Assembly: GCA_900491605.1 (NCBI GenBank)
Contig: UESW01004633.1
Span: forward strand, 634,367 to 698,366
Origin: Calamus simplicifolius
Lineage: Eukaryota; Streptophyta; Magnoliopsida; Arecales; Arecaceae
Reading direction: 5' to 3'
DNA: 64,000 nucleotides
Both the position numbers and the translations under genes were made by a program. Each line of letters begins with the position of its first letter. Position 1 is the stretch's first letter. A model generated the notes under the pieces. The model had not been told where the DNA came from. It saw only the letters and a list, made by a program, of their open reading frames with translations, and searched no databases. Of this stretch, positions 46,626 to 59,211 are shown in pieces.

Positions 46626-47959
46626 GTAACTGGATACACATTGGAGGACATTACCTTCTACAGGGAAAGGAAATCAGCTGTTAGCTTGCAATTTGGCTTA
46701 CCATGAAGTTGTTTCATTTTGGGTTATTAGCTTTAAATTTGTTATGCTTTCCATAAATTAAAAGCAGTCAACTATGTGTATGTAGTTTGTCCAGAAATTG
46801 AAAAGGAAAACAAGCAAAGTCTTTCTGCTCAAACAGACTTGAGTTGTCTTTACTACACACTCACTCTTAAAGGCTACAGTATACACCATCATAAGAGACG
46901 TCTGCAATGAAGAAGTTGCTTTTGTTCTATACACTTATATCTAGTTATCTATTATATGCTATTATCAACTTATTGGTTTTCTTGTAGTTTACAGGGGAAT
47001 TTCTGGGTACCATATGAAATAATGTTAACTGAGTATCTTTCTAAATGAATTTATTTATCATGATCTGGAAACTAGATGAATAAACCAACCAATAAGGGTA
47101 TCTATTCTTTTCTTCTTCTTTTTTTGAGGAAATTTTATGCTAGTAAAAAGGACACTTACCTTTGAGAAGAAACAATATTGACTAAAAATCATAACTGCAT
47201 AGAGGAATGGTTCTTCCTCTTTATGAGGATGAGCAGATCTGAGATGCCAATGTAAGTAAATAAAAAAAATATTCAAATAAAAAGTTGAATGAAAAGTTCC
47301 AAAATCCAATGGGAATTACTCCTCACAAGTGGAGTAGTCAGTTGGACCAGGTACTATTATACCAATGAACATTCTAGATATCTAAGTTATGATATTATAT
47401 TTGTACAAGAGTCCTGATCCAGTATGTGCAATGCTCGTGAATGTGCAGGAAATGTTTTTCTTTGAAAAAAAAAAAGAAAAAGAAGAATTAATGGGGTTTT
47501 TCCTCCCTTGGGCAAGAGGTTCATGAAGTCTAGTGGGGCCTGGGCTGCAGGATAGGGTGATCTGTGTTTTTTTTTTTAAAAAAAAAATTTAAAGAGAGCA
47601 TGTTGCTTCATGCTTTGGAGTCTGCCTTAAAGCCCATGCATGCATGCGCATGCGCAAGAAATGGGCTTTTTTAAAAAAAATCACAGGTGTTCCTTTCCTT
47701 GAATGACAGGCTCATGCAATGATATGGCAGGGGCTGCAGAATGGTGTGATTTGTGTTTTTTTAACTTTTTTGCTTAAGGTAAAAAAAGAGGGCATGAAGG
47801 TTCCCACGAGTGGTCCCCCTTATACAAACATATAATGATAATATATAATGAATATAAAGTATAAAGGCCTAATATATATTGTGATCCTTTGCTTAGTAGC
47901 TTAAGCTTTTGAGGTCTAGTGGTTGGCTTTTAATATAATATCAAAGGTCATGGGTTTCT

Positions 47960-48145
47960 AAGATAGTTTCAAATCCCAGTGGGATGCTTCTTGTGATGCC
48001 ATGATGGGATATTATTCCAAATGTTTAGACTAGACCATCCCACTATCATCCTAGCATCTTTATTGGCACATTCATGAAGTATCCACCATCCCAAGTGTTG
48101 GGACAAGGCTGAATGGTAGTATACCCCATTCCATGAAAAGAGTAG
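47960..48145 (+). repeat. Dispersed repeat, copy B (inverted relative to copy A), hit by a Copia element
   Basis: Has agtttcaaatcccagtggga, accatcccactatcatcc, atgaagtatccaccatccc and ccattccatgaaaa, parallel to copy A but inverted. The Copia at 48146-53592 inserted at its end. Between the copies, 46626-47959 shows no gene. Confidence 0.4.
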
Positions 48146-48393
48146 TGTTGAAAATAGCCGATCCTTATGTGTTTGGTTAGGAAGTTATTTATTCTCTTTA
48201 GAATAGATTGTTTAGCTTTTGTTTTTTTTTCTTAATTAGATTTTATAGATTTCCTACTTACCTATTTTAGTGGGATTTCTAATTCAAAGGAAGTATGTTT
48301 CCTTTTTTTTTGTGGACAACCAATCTTTTATATATATTAGGGAGTAATTTCATTAAAAAAAAAAGTGAGGAGAAAAAATCTCAGAATTCTTCA
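48146..48393 (+). repeat. 5' LTR of the 48-53 kb Copia
   Basis: 248 bp, TG...CA. Holds ttttatatatattaggg near 48328, a TATA-like word at the place expected for the LTR promoter. Confidence 0.9.
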
Positions 48394-48406
48394 TGGTATA
48401 AGAGCC
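48394..48406 (+). promoter_or_regulatory. Primer-binding site
   Basis: TGGTATAAGAGCC directly after the 5' LTR: one base off the TGGTATCAGAGCC common to plant Copia elements, complementary to initiator methionine tRNA. Confidence 0.85.
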
Positions 48407-49079
48407 TGGTTTCTTTTTTTGCTGGATTTCCTTCACACTCCTATGAATCCCCCACCATGCCTCTTCACGTACGTGAGCTTCACGTAGGCGTCTCAGTTCT
48501 TGGAGATCCTATGCGACACATGCCTCTAGCCACGGCTCTTGCCTTCGCACGTTCTCCCACGATGGATCACGAAGAAGCCTCGCCTTCACACATTCTCCCA
48601 AGGTGGATCCCTCCTTCACGTCTTCACATGGATTTTCTTTATGTCTTCACGTGGACTCCCTCCTTTTCCACCGTGACCTGGGAGCAACCGTGAACTGGGA
48701 GCCCGTGAGAAATATCTCAAGAAGAAGTTGGTTGTAGATCTTTCCTCACCCTAATTCCTCCCAAACAATTCAATCCCTCGCCGCACCCTCATGACCAAAT
48801 ACGGCATGGCCTCACAATCTTCTTCCTTGGAAGTCACCTCTAGATCCGAGTCAGTTCCTATCATATCTGATAACTCTTCTCATCTTGTTACAAACCATAA
48901 ACTTCATGGCCATAATTTTCTTCAATGATCACAGTCCGTCTTCATGTACATCTGCGGCAGAGGAAAGGATGGACATCTCATAGTGAAACCTTTGCCCCAG
49001 AAATGAGAGATCCTAAATATCGGGGGCAGAAACGAGAGATTCTAAATATCGGGCCTAGAAAACTGATGATCACTTGGTT

Positions 49080-52000
49080 ATGTCATGGCTAATAAATTCC
49101 ATGACCACGGAGGTTGGAGAAATTTTTTCTCTTTAGGACAGCCAAGGAGATATGGAAGGTTGCTCGTGAAACCTACTCTAGTACTGAAAACTCCTCAGAG
49201 TTATTTAAGATTGAGACTATATGATCTACGACAAGGAGAATTGAGTGTTACTCAATATTTCAATACTCTTACACGCTGTTGGATGCAACTGGACTTGTAC
49301 GAGATTTATTCTTGGAAGTGCTCGAATGACTTTGCTTTGTATAGAAAATTGTTGAACAGAAAAGGACCATCAAATTTCTTCTTGGTTTCAATAAAGACCT
49401 AGACGAAGTCAGGGGGAGAATTATGAGAATTAAACCCCTTCCTACCATTTGGGAGGCCTTTGCAGAAGTTCGAAGAGAGGAAAGTAGGAAAAGTTGATGA
49501 TGACAAACAACCACAACACACCGTCTATTGAAGGGTCAGCTTGTACACTCATAATTCCTCTCAGAATAATAAGCCCAGGAAAGGACGACCATGGTGTGAT
49601 CATTGTAAGAAAATTGGTCATGTGAAGGAGACATGCTGAAAATACATGGTAAACCTGTAGATTGGAAGCCATCTAGTGAAAGATATGAGAGGAAGAACCG
49701 TGCAAATACTGTTGTTACAATCGACAACAATGCAGAATTCAGTCCATTCACCAAGGAGCAAATTGAGGTGCTGCAAAAAATATTTAGTAACGTTTTCATT
49801 CTCGTACAAGCACCATAATCCTCTGCTGAGTAACCTACTAGCCTTCTAGCACACCAAGGTACATCATCCTTTGCTCATATCGTCCAAAGCAATAAATCAA
49901 AACCCTGGATAGTTGACTCCGAGCCTCGGATCATATGACGGGAGACATCAACATCTTAAAAAATTATAGCCCGTATACCAGTCACTCTACAGTCTGAATA
50001 GCTAATGGGTTCATTATTACCAGTAGCAGGAACCGGATCAGTCAAATTGACAAAGGATCTTTACCTTTACTTTGTCCTTTATGTTCCAAAATTAGACTGC
50101 AATCTACTCTCAATCAGCAAACTTACTAGTGACTTAAAATGTGTGACTAAATTCTATTCCAATCTTTGTGATTTTTAGGCAGTGGATTTGGGGAAGGTGA
50201 TTAGCAGTGCTGAAATGCGTGGTGGACTATATTTGCTCAAAGAAAATAATCTCCTCAGTAGGCAAGTTCATCCGTCAAGTTATGTTTCTGAGTCTAGTTC
50301 AAATTCTGTTAATCTTGTTTCCAATTTTGTGTTTGGTTCAGTTGAAAGACAAGTCATGTTATGGCATTGTCGCCTTGGTCATCCAAATTTTACGTACATT
50401 GAAAAGTTATTTCCGCATTTGTTCATCAATAAAAAGTCTAATTTCTATCAATGTAAAATTTGCCAGCTTGCAAAACATACTAGACATGTGTACTCTAACC
50501 TGCAATATAAGCTTTCACATCCTTTTTCTGTGATTCACAGTGATATTTGGGGACCCTCACGTGTAAAAAATATAAATGGGGCCCGATGGTTTGTGTTATT
50601 CATAGATGATCATACAAGAACAACATGAACATTCCTTATGAAAAAAAAATCCGAAACAACCACTATATTTCAATCCTTTCATTCCATGATCTTCACTCAA
50701 TTCCAAAGCAAAATTCAAGTTCTTAAAACAGGTAATGCTAAGGAGTATTTTAATTCCATTCTTGGCCCTTATCTTTCCAAGCATGGTGTCATTCATATAA
50801 GCTCTTGTGTTGATACTCGCAACAAAATGGGATCGCTGAAAGAAAGAATAGACATTTACTTGAGGTGGCCCGCGCCATTATGTTCTTTAATCATGTACCT
50901 AAACACTTTTGGGGGGAAGCCATACTCACAGCCACATATCTCATCAATAGGATGCCTAGTCGAGTCCTAAAATTCTAAACTCCTCGCCATATTCTCATGG
51001 AAGCCTATCCACATATCCGCTCCTTTTCTTTCAACTTACCACTAAAGGTTTTTTGTTGTTCCTCCTTTGTTCACATCCATCAATAACGCCGCACCAAACT
51101 TGATCCCAAGTCTCTCAAATGCATCTTCCTTGGTTACTCTAACCAAAAAGGATACAAGTGTTACTCTCCAATTACTAGGAAAGTATACAACTCCATGGAT
51201 GTCACATTCTTTGAGAACCAACCTTACTTTCCCAAATCCAAAATTCAGGGAAAGAACTCGAAGGAATATCAGATTTGGGATCTTCTCCAAGATAGTCAGG
51301 TCTGTTTTCCTTCAATTGAAGATACTCAAACAGTTTTTCCTTCAACTAAAGATACTCAAACAATGAACCAAATCCTGGCACTCAACCAACTCCACTTGAA
51401 AAACCAAACTCTATCACTGAAACAACCCCAATTGTCTCTACTCCAACTGTCCTTGCCACTGAAACAGTCCCAATTGTCTCTACTCCACCTCGACTTGACA
51501 CTAATGCTCATGAATTTTGTCTCTATACCAGAAGGAGAAGAACCACCGAGCATATAGACACTATGCAGACCCGGGACTGTCAAGAGCCGGAACCAAGTCC
51601 TACTGCATCAGATAATCATAATGGTTTGGATTTTCTATCTCATGATTCTCTTGTACCATTGGTTGATGACTCAAATCAACCAATTGCACACAGGAAGGGT
51701 GTTCAAAGGTGCACTGGTCATTTTATCGAAAGATATGTAGCTTATGAGAAATTGCTACCATCTTACAGGGCTTTTATGTCAACCTTGATAGTGTGCAGGT
51801 TCCTAACTCTATCCAAGAGGCTCTAAAAGTTTCAGCATAAAAACAAGCAGTTGAGGAAGAGATTCGGGCTCTAGAGAATAATGACACGTGGATTCTTACA
51901 GAGTTACCTCATGGTAAAAATCCTATAGGCTACAAGTGGATATTCACGGTCAAATACAAAGCAGATGGAAGTGTCGAGAGATTCAAAGCCAGACTTATGG

Positions 52001-53320
52001 CCAAAGGCTTCACATAGTCATATGAAATTGACTACCATGAAACCTTTGCACTGTTGCCAAGCTCAATACTGTTCGGGTTCTACTTTCTCTTGCAGTGAAT
52101 CAAGATTGGCCTTTACACCAACTTGATGTTAAAAATGCCTTCTTGAATGAAAACCTTGATGAAGAAGTCTACATGACTATACCTCCGGGCTTGGAGAATA
52201 GTTTGAACAACAGGTTGGTTTGCAAGTTGAAGAAGTCCTTATACGGTTTGAAGCAATTTCCTCGTGCTTGTTTTGATAGGTTTGCTAAAGCTGTAATTAC
52301 AAATGGATACAATTAGTGTCAAGCTGATCATACACTGTTTGTTAAATCTAATTCTGGTGGTAAGATAGCTATCCTTATAATATATTTAGACGATATCAGT
52401 GATGATTCAGAGGAAATTATCAGACTCAAAAAGATGCTTGCAACAAAATTTGAGATCAAGGATCTTGGGACTCTTATACTTTTGGGAATGGAGGTGGCTC
52501 GATCTAAGGAAGAATTATCATCTCCCAAAGAAATACATCTTAGACTTATTAAACGAAACAGGTTTGCTTGGATGTAAATCTGCTGACACACCCATGGATC
52601 CCAACAAAAAGCTGAACAGAAGTGAAGAAAGTAATCCAGTTGACAAAGGAAGATACCAGAGACTTAAGGGTAAGTTAATCTACCTATCACACAAGACCTG
52701 ACATTGCATTCTCAGTCAGTGTAGTGAGCCAACATGAATAATCCGAGTGAGGATCATTTGGAAGCAATAAACAGAATTTTGAGATATTTGAAGATGACTC
52801 CTGGACATGGTTTGCTCTTCAAAAGATCTGAAAACTGTGAAGTTAAGATATACACAGATGCTAGCTGGACAGGAGAGGTAACTGATAGGAGATCAACCAT
52901 TGGTTACTGTTCGTACGTTTGGAGCAATCTCGTCACTTGAAGAAGCAAAAAGCAAGCTGTTGTCTCTCAAAGTAGGCAGAATCAGAATATCGTGCTCTTG
53001 CACTAGGAATATGTGAGGGAATGTGGCTTCAAAGGTTATTAAGGGAGCTTAAGGTTGAGACAAAGGATACAATCAAGATGTTCAGTGATAATCAAGCAGC
53101 CATTAGCATAGCCAAAAATCCTATGCATCATGACAGAATAAAACACATCGAGATTGATCGATACTTCATCTCAGAGAAGGTCAACAGCAGAATTGTTCAG
53201 CTAAGCTATGTTCCAACAAGACTTCAGATTGCTGATATTCTTACCAAAGCACTACCAAGAGTCAGTTTTGATGAATTGAACTCCAAGCTTGGTTTGTATA
53301 ATATATATAACCCAGCTTGA
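49080..53320 (+). pseudogene. Copia gag-pol remnant
   Basis: Gag (LSVTQYFNTLTRCWMQLDLY; IWEAFAEVRREESRK) is at about 49085-49500. A zinc knuckle (CDHCKKIGHVKETC) ends in a stop near 49640. A protease scrap (WIVDS) is near 49905. The integrase zinc domain (LWHCRLGHPNFTYIEKLF...CKICQLAK), SDIWGPS and FIDDHTRTT lie at 50182-50628. The RT starts about 51845 (YKWIFTVKYKADGSVERFKA), with LHQLDVKNAFLNENLDEEVY and KLKKSLYGLKQFPRACFDRF (52095-52316). The YVDD box region is damaged near 52380. RNase H runs 52734-53320 with YTDASWTGEVTDRRST and SYVPTRLQIADILTKALP. More than ten breaks; inactive. Confidence 0.85.
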
Positions 53321-53327
53321 GGGGGAG
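53310..53327 (+). promoter_or_regulatory. Polypurine tract
   Basis: GCTTGAGGGGGAG ends at the 3' LTR start. Confidence 0.85.
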
Positions 53328-53592
53328 TGTTGAAAATAGCCGATCCTTATGTGTTTGGTTATGAAGTTATTTATTCTCTTTAGAATAGATTTTTTAGCTT
53401 TCTGTTTTTTTTTCTTAATTAGATTTTGTAGATTTTCTACTTACCTATTTTGGTGGGATTTCTAATTCAAAGGAAGTCTGTTTTCTTTTTTTTTTTCTTT
53501 CTGTGAACCGGTATAACAGCCACCCTTTTATATATATTAGGGAGTAATTTCATTAAAAAAAATGAGATGAGAAAAAATCTGATAATTCTTCA
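53328..53592 (+). repeat. 3' LTR of the 48-53 kb Copia
   Basis: 265 bp, same ends as the 5' LTR, with a longer T-run and an inserted ccggtataacagcc segment. Confidence 0.9.
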
Positions 53593-53597
53593 AGTAG

Positions 53598-55966
53598 GAT
53601 AGGCTTGATCTATGAGATTCAAAACTTTTAAAACTTATCCAATTTTTTTATGCCACTCAGTTATTAACTCAAGTCATTTCTTCCCTTTACTTGTTCTCGA
53701 TTGTTATTTTGGCTGGTTGCCATTTCAGTCGCTCGACTTGTCTGTGCTTTACATTGTCGACCCCTTTTTTTTTAGCTTAAGTCTTGGGTCTAGTGGCTCA
53801 TTAGCATAAGTTACAGAATTTATATGAAGTGCAGTTTATTGAAATCTTTGACAATTGATGAATTATGTTATGAAGATTTCAGTGTAAGAGTTTACTAAGT
53901 TGCAGATGATTGTAGTTAATTTATTTGCCAATTATTGACAATTTAGCTTGAGCTCGATCTTTTTTTATCTTCCCATATCATGTAGAATTTCTGAATTATA
54001 TATTACATAAAATCGATAAATTATTTTGTAAAATGTCAACTTGACCAATGCTCTCTCAGGGTACTTGGATCTCTTATCCCCAATACTTGCATCTATTTTT
54101 TTTATGATGTTGCTTTGCTTTTAAGGTTTTCAACCTCGTGCTACAGAGAGCATGCAGATTTGTGCGGTGAACTCTATTTGCTCGGTACCACTGAGGGTAC
54201 CATCATGGTGCTAGTTTGGCAGAGAAGCTGCTGCCCTGTGAACTGGCCTTGTGCAGGTGGTGCGTTTCCTTTTTCTTCAGTATTGATTAGGAAGCTCAAA
54301 TCTAGCATTCAGCCACTTTGGTGCTTCCTTAGAAGATGAAATAACCTTAGTTTAGATCACATTGTGTGAGGCCATCTGTTTTGGTTCATGATGATCTCTG
54401 TTGTGCTTCTATAGCATTTGATAATTGCAGTCAATCCTAAAGGAATTTCAGGTTATTGAGAAAATAAATTGGCATACTGATGATTGTTAAAGATATCATA
54501 GTTTACAGTGTTTTCATAGAGAAAACTGTCCACTGATCGGTAATAGAAGTAAATCGCAATAAAGTGCTAACATCACACGACCATTCAAAATGGGCCACAT
54601 TTGTTGCCTTTTCGTGGCACAAATTTATGTCTTGATGCTTTTTTTTTTTTTGATGGAACAATGGAGGACATAAGTTCACCCAAAATTTATTTAAGAGAGA
54701 GGCATTATGTCTTAAATTCTTGAGTAGTAACAAAGTTCTTATCTGCAAAGTCTCTCATCTGATGTTTGGTATTATTGCCAATATTTGAAACACTAAATCA
54801 TATTAATGTTAATATAAAGATCATTGGCACCCTGCACATTAGTCTCCAAAGGAAGTCCGTTTTAACGGAGAAAATGGGGAAAGAGACATAACTCTCTCAG
54901 GGTAAATAATATTTGAAAACAAAACTAATTAATAAAGGCGAAAGCATTTTGCTTTCCCCTTTGCTTTGCAGGTCTAGAATCGATCAAGGCGAACCATAAT
55001 TAAGCAAGTGGAACCGATGAGTACTCAATTTGAAGTCCTACTTATTGGACCCAAAAGACAAGAAACCAATACGTTCACATGCTTAAGCTGTTGGCCAACT
55101 TTATCCTGATCATTTGTCTAGATGACCAACTTGGCAGGAAGGTTGGGGAAGATTTTTTCTATCTCGTCATTTGGGTGATGACAGATCCTAGAAAGAGGAT
55201 TGGCTCTTAGTTCCCTTCACCCCTTTAGACTCTTGGACTAGCGTTTGATTTAGATTGTTTTTGGTATGAAGGTGATTTATATCCAAAGTGCATGGTCCCC
55301 ACTGCAGTCAATTGTAACCATTTGCTCCAAATGAAATGAAAACAACCATGCATGGATTGCCATCCCCATCTCATTGCACCTCAGAAATGAAATGAAAGTA
55401 AAAGGAGATGAAGGAACAGATGGAAATCAGATCGCCTTCCAGAAGGATGCCACAATATAAAACAGTGCTAGCGTTTGACCTTTCAAACGCTTCCTGGTTA
55501 ACAAAATCTCACATAAATCTCGTCGAGCTGATGTCTTGTAATTTTATCCCGTAAATTCGCGTCTTCACGACTGTGGCATCTCGAGCATCGAAAAAAATGA
55601 CTCTCTCTCTTCTCCAAAAGGGGAAAATAACGGAATAGAAGATAAATAAATTAAAGTAATAACAAGGAGGATTGAGTTCTTTAAAAATGTTGATGTACCA
55701 TTCGAAATAAACTTGTTTCCATATATATTTCGCCCCTTCCCAGGGGACCCAAATCCCCACTGTTCGAAAGCCCTCATCTCGATTATCATTTAAATTCTAG
55801 TGATATAGACTATTGTTCTTTCGTAAGAAAGGCAGGGGAAAAAGCATAAAATTCCATTAAATAAATACCCCAAATTAAGCTTCGAGGGAGGCACCACGAC
55901 ATCAGATACATAGCAAGTCTGTGAATTAAATACATTTAAAAAGCACCCAATTTTCCTCCGTAAGTC
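53598..55966. other. Intergenic, no gene seen
   Basis: No supported frame or element. A 74-codon frame at 54115-54339 lacks any recognisable feature. Confidence 0.4.
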
Positions 55967-55971
55967 ATGGC

Positions 55972-56602
55972 TGTAGTAACTATCTTAATAATGGTCCTAA
56001 TTTATTGACTAAACGTATCTCCTATTAAAGTGATAACAGCCCCCCTCCCTTAATTCCTAAACGCTCGCTTGATGGGGCAAGCGGTGAAGGAAATGGGTAT
56101 AAAAGAGACCCATCCTAAGGTCTCAGAACACGATTCTCTCGAGAGAGATCCTAAGTTTCAGAATACGATTCTCTCGAGAGAGATCCTAAAGTTTCAGAAC
56201 AAGGTTCTCGAGAGAGATCCTAGGTTCTCAAGAGAGATCCTAAGGTCTCAAGAGAGAAACCTAAAAGCGGAGGCATTGGAATCGAGTCCCTGATCAAGAG
56301 CAATCATGAAGGCATACACCATCTGAATGCGCATGAAGGCATACACCATCTAAATGCGAGAGCTCGTTGATTAGAAGACCATCCATCGAGAGGAAGAGGG
56401 AAGATCAAGAGGGAAGATCAATCGAGATCAAGATCATGAAGATCGAATAATCGATTCCTCGTTGATTAGAAGACCGATCCATCGTCAATCGAGATCGTTA
56501 AGAAAGGAAGATCCCGTGCAGTCCACAGGAAGATCGGATTCCTTACCACCATTAAATAATAATGGCTGGAGGTAATTATGTTTAAGCAAATTAAGTCTAA
56601 CA
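55972..56602 (+). repeat. 5' LTR, 631 bp
   Basis: Contains a TATA box (gggtataaaagag, 56076-56088). A run of palindromic units gattctctcgagagagatcc follows, and ends with gaggtaattatgtttaagc. Longer than the 3' LTR by one agagagatcctaagg unit and a segment of about 65 bp between two copies of tcaatcgagatc. Confidence 0.9.
56130..56265. repeat. Tandem TCTCGAGAGA palindrome array in the LTR
   Basis: Four to five units of a ttctctcgagagagatcctaa repeat just downstream of the LTR TATA box, so inside the expected transcript start region. Same array at about 62517-62630 in the other LTR. Confidence 0.85.
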
Positions 56603-56604
56603 TT

Positions 56605-56617
56605 TGGTATCAGAGCG
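56605..56617 (+). promoter_or_regulatory. Primer-binding site
   Basis: TGGTATCAGAGCG, two bases after the LTR: the standard initiator-methionine tRNA site of plant Copia elements. Confidence 0.95.
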
Positions 56618-57960
56618 AGGTTAAAACCTCTGCCTTATTTTGCGAAGATTTCTATTAAGTTTCTCTTTTCAAGCAATTAATGCCGCGTGTTTTCCGTTTT
56701 TAGTTTTTCGGATCTCAGGTTGGTTTCGATCAGTTCTGTTCACGGAATTGACAGAAACCATTAAACCTATTTCAGATTCCGATTTTGCGGAAACAAAACG
56801 TGGCTTCTTTCTTTTCTATTAAAGATTTCTTTCTAGCATTAAAGGTTCCCGGATTTCTTTTTTATGGTATTAAAGAGATAGCATTAAAGAAAGAAAAAGA
56901 AAAGAAACGTAGCATTAAAGAAAAGAAAAACTAAAGAAGAGAAATGCAGCGGAAACGTGGCTTCAATAACCACATCGGTGAAATATTAAAAAAGGGAGAG
57001 AAAACTTTCGGTTTTCGTTTTTCTCGCTTATGGTCTTTCCGTTCTCTCACGGGATTTAAAATATGGATTGGTTGGATTTTAAATGCATTTATTATCTGTT
57101 TAATGTTTTATTAAATCATGTAACATGATTTATTTTTATCATTTGTTTCTTGAGTTTAAATTTTTGTATTAAAATACGCCCTGAGTCTCTATGCCTACGG
57201 TGTTTTGCATAGACTGGCCCAAGGGAATAATGAGCTACGGCCGGACGTGTTTTAATTAACAAAAATTTTTTCTTAAGATGATAATTTTAAAATTCATTAA
57301 ATAGATATTGAAATGTTATCTTCTGTTCTGCATACTAGATTTATTCTATGCATGAATTTGGTGGTAGTGTAAAAATCACAGTGCAAATCCTTTCAAGGTC
57401 TGATTGGTCATTGGTGTCTAGAAAGGTAAAGAGATTGTGGTTACTTAATTGGTTCCGTTGACTGACCTAAGGAAAGCAACGGGGGGACCCCCACTTCTCT
57501 TTCACTGGCCTGGCCAATTTGACTAACTCGGATCTTGATTTGGAAATGTTACGTTGATTAAGATCACTACCTAATAATCATGCTAAATTGGTTAATCTAT
57601 ATGCATATAATGTCATGTGATCAATATGATGTTGATTAATTGAGGAGTAGCCACAGCATCTTTGATTAATCAAAATTATATATTGAGTTGCAAAGATCAC
57701 ATAAGGTTAGATGACATTAATTGTGACTAATTATATTAATGTAATGAATCTTATCCCACAGGAATTTTTGTTGCACTAATATAATTAATTAGGATGCGAT
57801 AACAAATTATTTTCTTAATTACCCACAGGAATTAAGAAAGGAATATAATTTGTTAGTCACATCATTAAGCTAATGAGTCTATTTGAGTATAATAACTTAG
57901 CCCACAGGTAGTTATTGTATGTTATTGATTCATGTTATTGCATGTTTACATTGGTAAAAC
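56618..57960 (+). other. Unusually long untranslated leader of the Copia element
   Basis: 1.34 kb without an open frame between primer-binding site and gag. Holds three copies of CCCACAGG at 57755, 57822 and 57901, each followed by AATT or TAGTT and preceded by T-rich stretches. Confidence 0.7.
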
Positions 57961-59211
57961 ATGACATCAAGTTATATGCCTCAAATTCAATTACATGAAC
58001 ATGATTTTATTTTTTATGCAGCTATTTTGCCTGTTAATATTTCTGATATGAAATGTGACATTCCCGATTTAAGTGGTGATAATTATAAATTATGGAAGGA
58101 GAGAATTCTTCTTCAATTAGGGTGCATGGATATTGACTATGCTATCAGGAAGGATGAACCACATTTAGTTACATCTACTAGCACTCAGGCTGAGATTGCT
58201 GCGTATGAACGATGGGAACGGTCCAATCGCCTCAGTATGATGTTCATACGTACTAAAATTTCTGCTAGTATACGTGGTTCAATTCCTGAGTGCAAAAATG
58301 TCAAGGAACTTCTGAAGGCTATTGATGCACAATTTGAGTCTTCAGATAAGGCAATGGCTAGCACCCTAATGACAAAGTTATCATCAATGAAGCTCACTAC
58401 GGTTGGAGGTGTGCGTGAGCACATCATGAAGATGAGGGACATTGCGGCTCAGTTGAAATCCCTAGAGGTTGAGATGTCAGAATCTTTCTTGGTGCACTTT
58501 ATTTTGAGCTCACTCCCACAGCAATATAGTCCCTTCAAAATATCTTACAATACACATAAGGACAAATGGTCAATTAATGAACTTCTGACCATGTGTGTTC
58601 AAGAGGAAGGGAGGCTGATTTTAGAAATGGGAGAAAGTGCACATTTAGTCACTCACAGAAAGACTAAAGCTCCCAAAGCCAAACGCAAAGGAAAGGGTAA
58701 AGTATCCATCCATACAGAAGACAAGAAGGAGTCCAAGTGCTTCTTTTGCAAGAAGAAAGGACATATAAAGAAAGATTGTCTCAAATTCAAAGCTTGGCTT
58801 GACAAGAAAGGTACTCTAACCTCATTCGTATGTCATGAATCCAATTTGGTTATATGTCATAACACATGGTGGATTGATTCTGGTTCTACAATCCATGTTT
58901 CAAATACCTTGCAGGGTTTTCTAAATCAAAGGAAACCATTGGGAAGTGAACAAAGCATCTATTCAGGAAACAAGATGGGTTCACATGTGGAAGCAATTGG
59001 AACGTGCAGACTTATTTTACATTCTGGTTTTGTTTTGGATTTGGAAAAGACATTTTATATTCCAAGTTTCTCTAGAAATTTGATTTCAGTGTCAAGGCTT
59101 GTACCAGCAGGATATTCCTTTAATTTTAATAAAAGCTCTGTTGATTTATTTTATAAATCTAAGCTTATTGGGAATGGTACATTGTCAGACAATCTTTTCC
59201 AAATCAATTGA
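57961..59211 (+). pseudogene. Copia gag and protease frame, 416 codons
   Basis: Capsid-like protein plus retropepsin start. N-terminal gag segment DLSGDNYKLWKERILLQLG, then the UBN2-type helix region (SASTLMTKLSSMKLT in spirit, read as MASTLMTKLSSMKL). Zinc knuckle CFFCKKKGHIKKDC lies at about 260-273. Protease motif WWIDSGST is at about 298-305, with its flap-like IPSFSRNLISVSRLV. The start may be the Met at 57961 or the later Met before KCDIPDLSG. The frame ends at 59211 by a one-base frameshift; pol continues in the next frame from 59208. Confidence 0.9.

Larger units (their letters stand above)
48146..53592 (+). mobile_element. Complete Copia LTR retrotransposon with AGTAG target-site duplication
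   Basis: LTRs at 48146-48393 and 53328-53592 (TGTTGAAAATAGCC...AATTCTTCA), flanked by AGTAG at 48141-48145 and 53593-53597. Primer-binding site next to the left LTR and polypurine tract next to the right. Structure complete at 5,447 bp, but the coding region carries many stops. The LTRs differ mainly by a 17-20 bp insertion (ccggtataacagccaccc near 53507-53525) and scattered changes. Confidence 0.95.

Noticed and set aside
54115..54339. 74-codon frame downstream of the Copia
   Set aside because: Cys/Trp-rich by chance; no splice partner or similarity that I can name.
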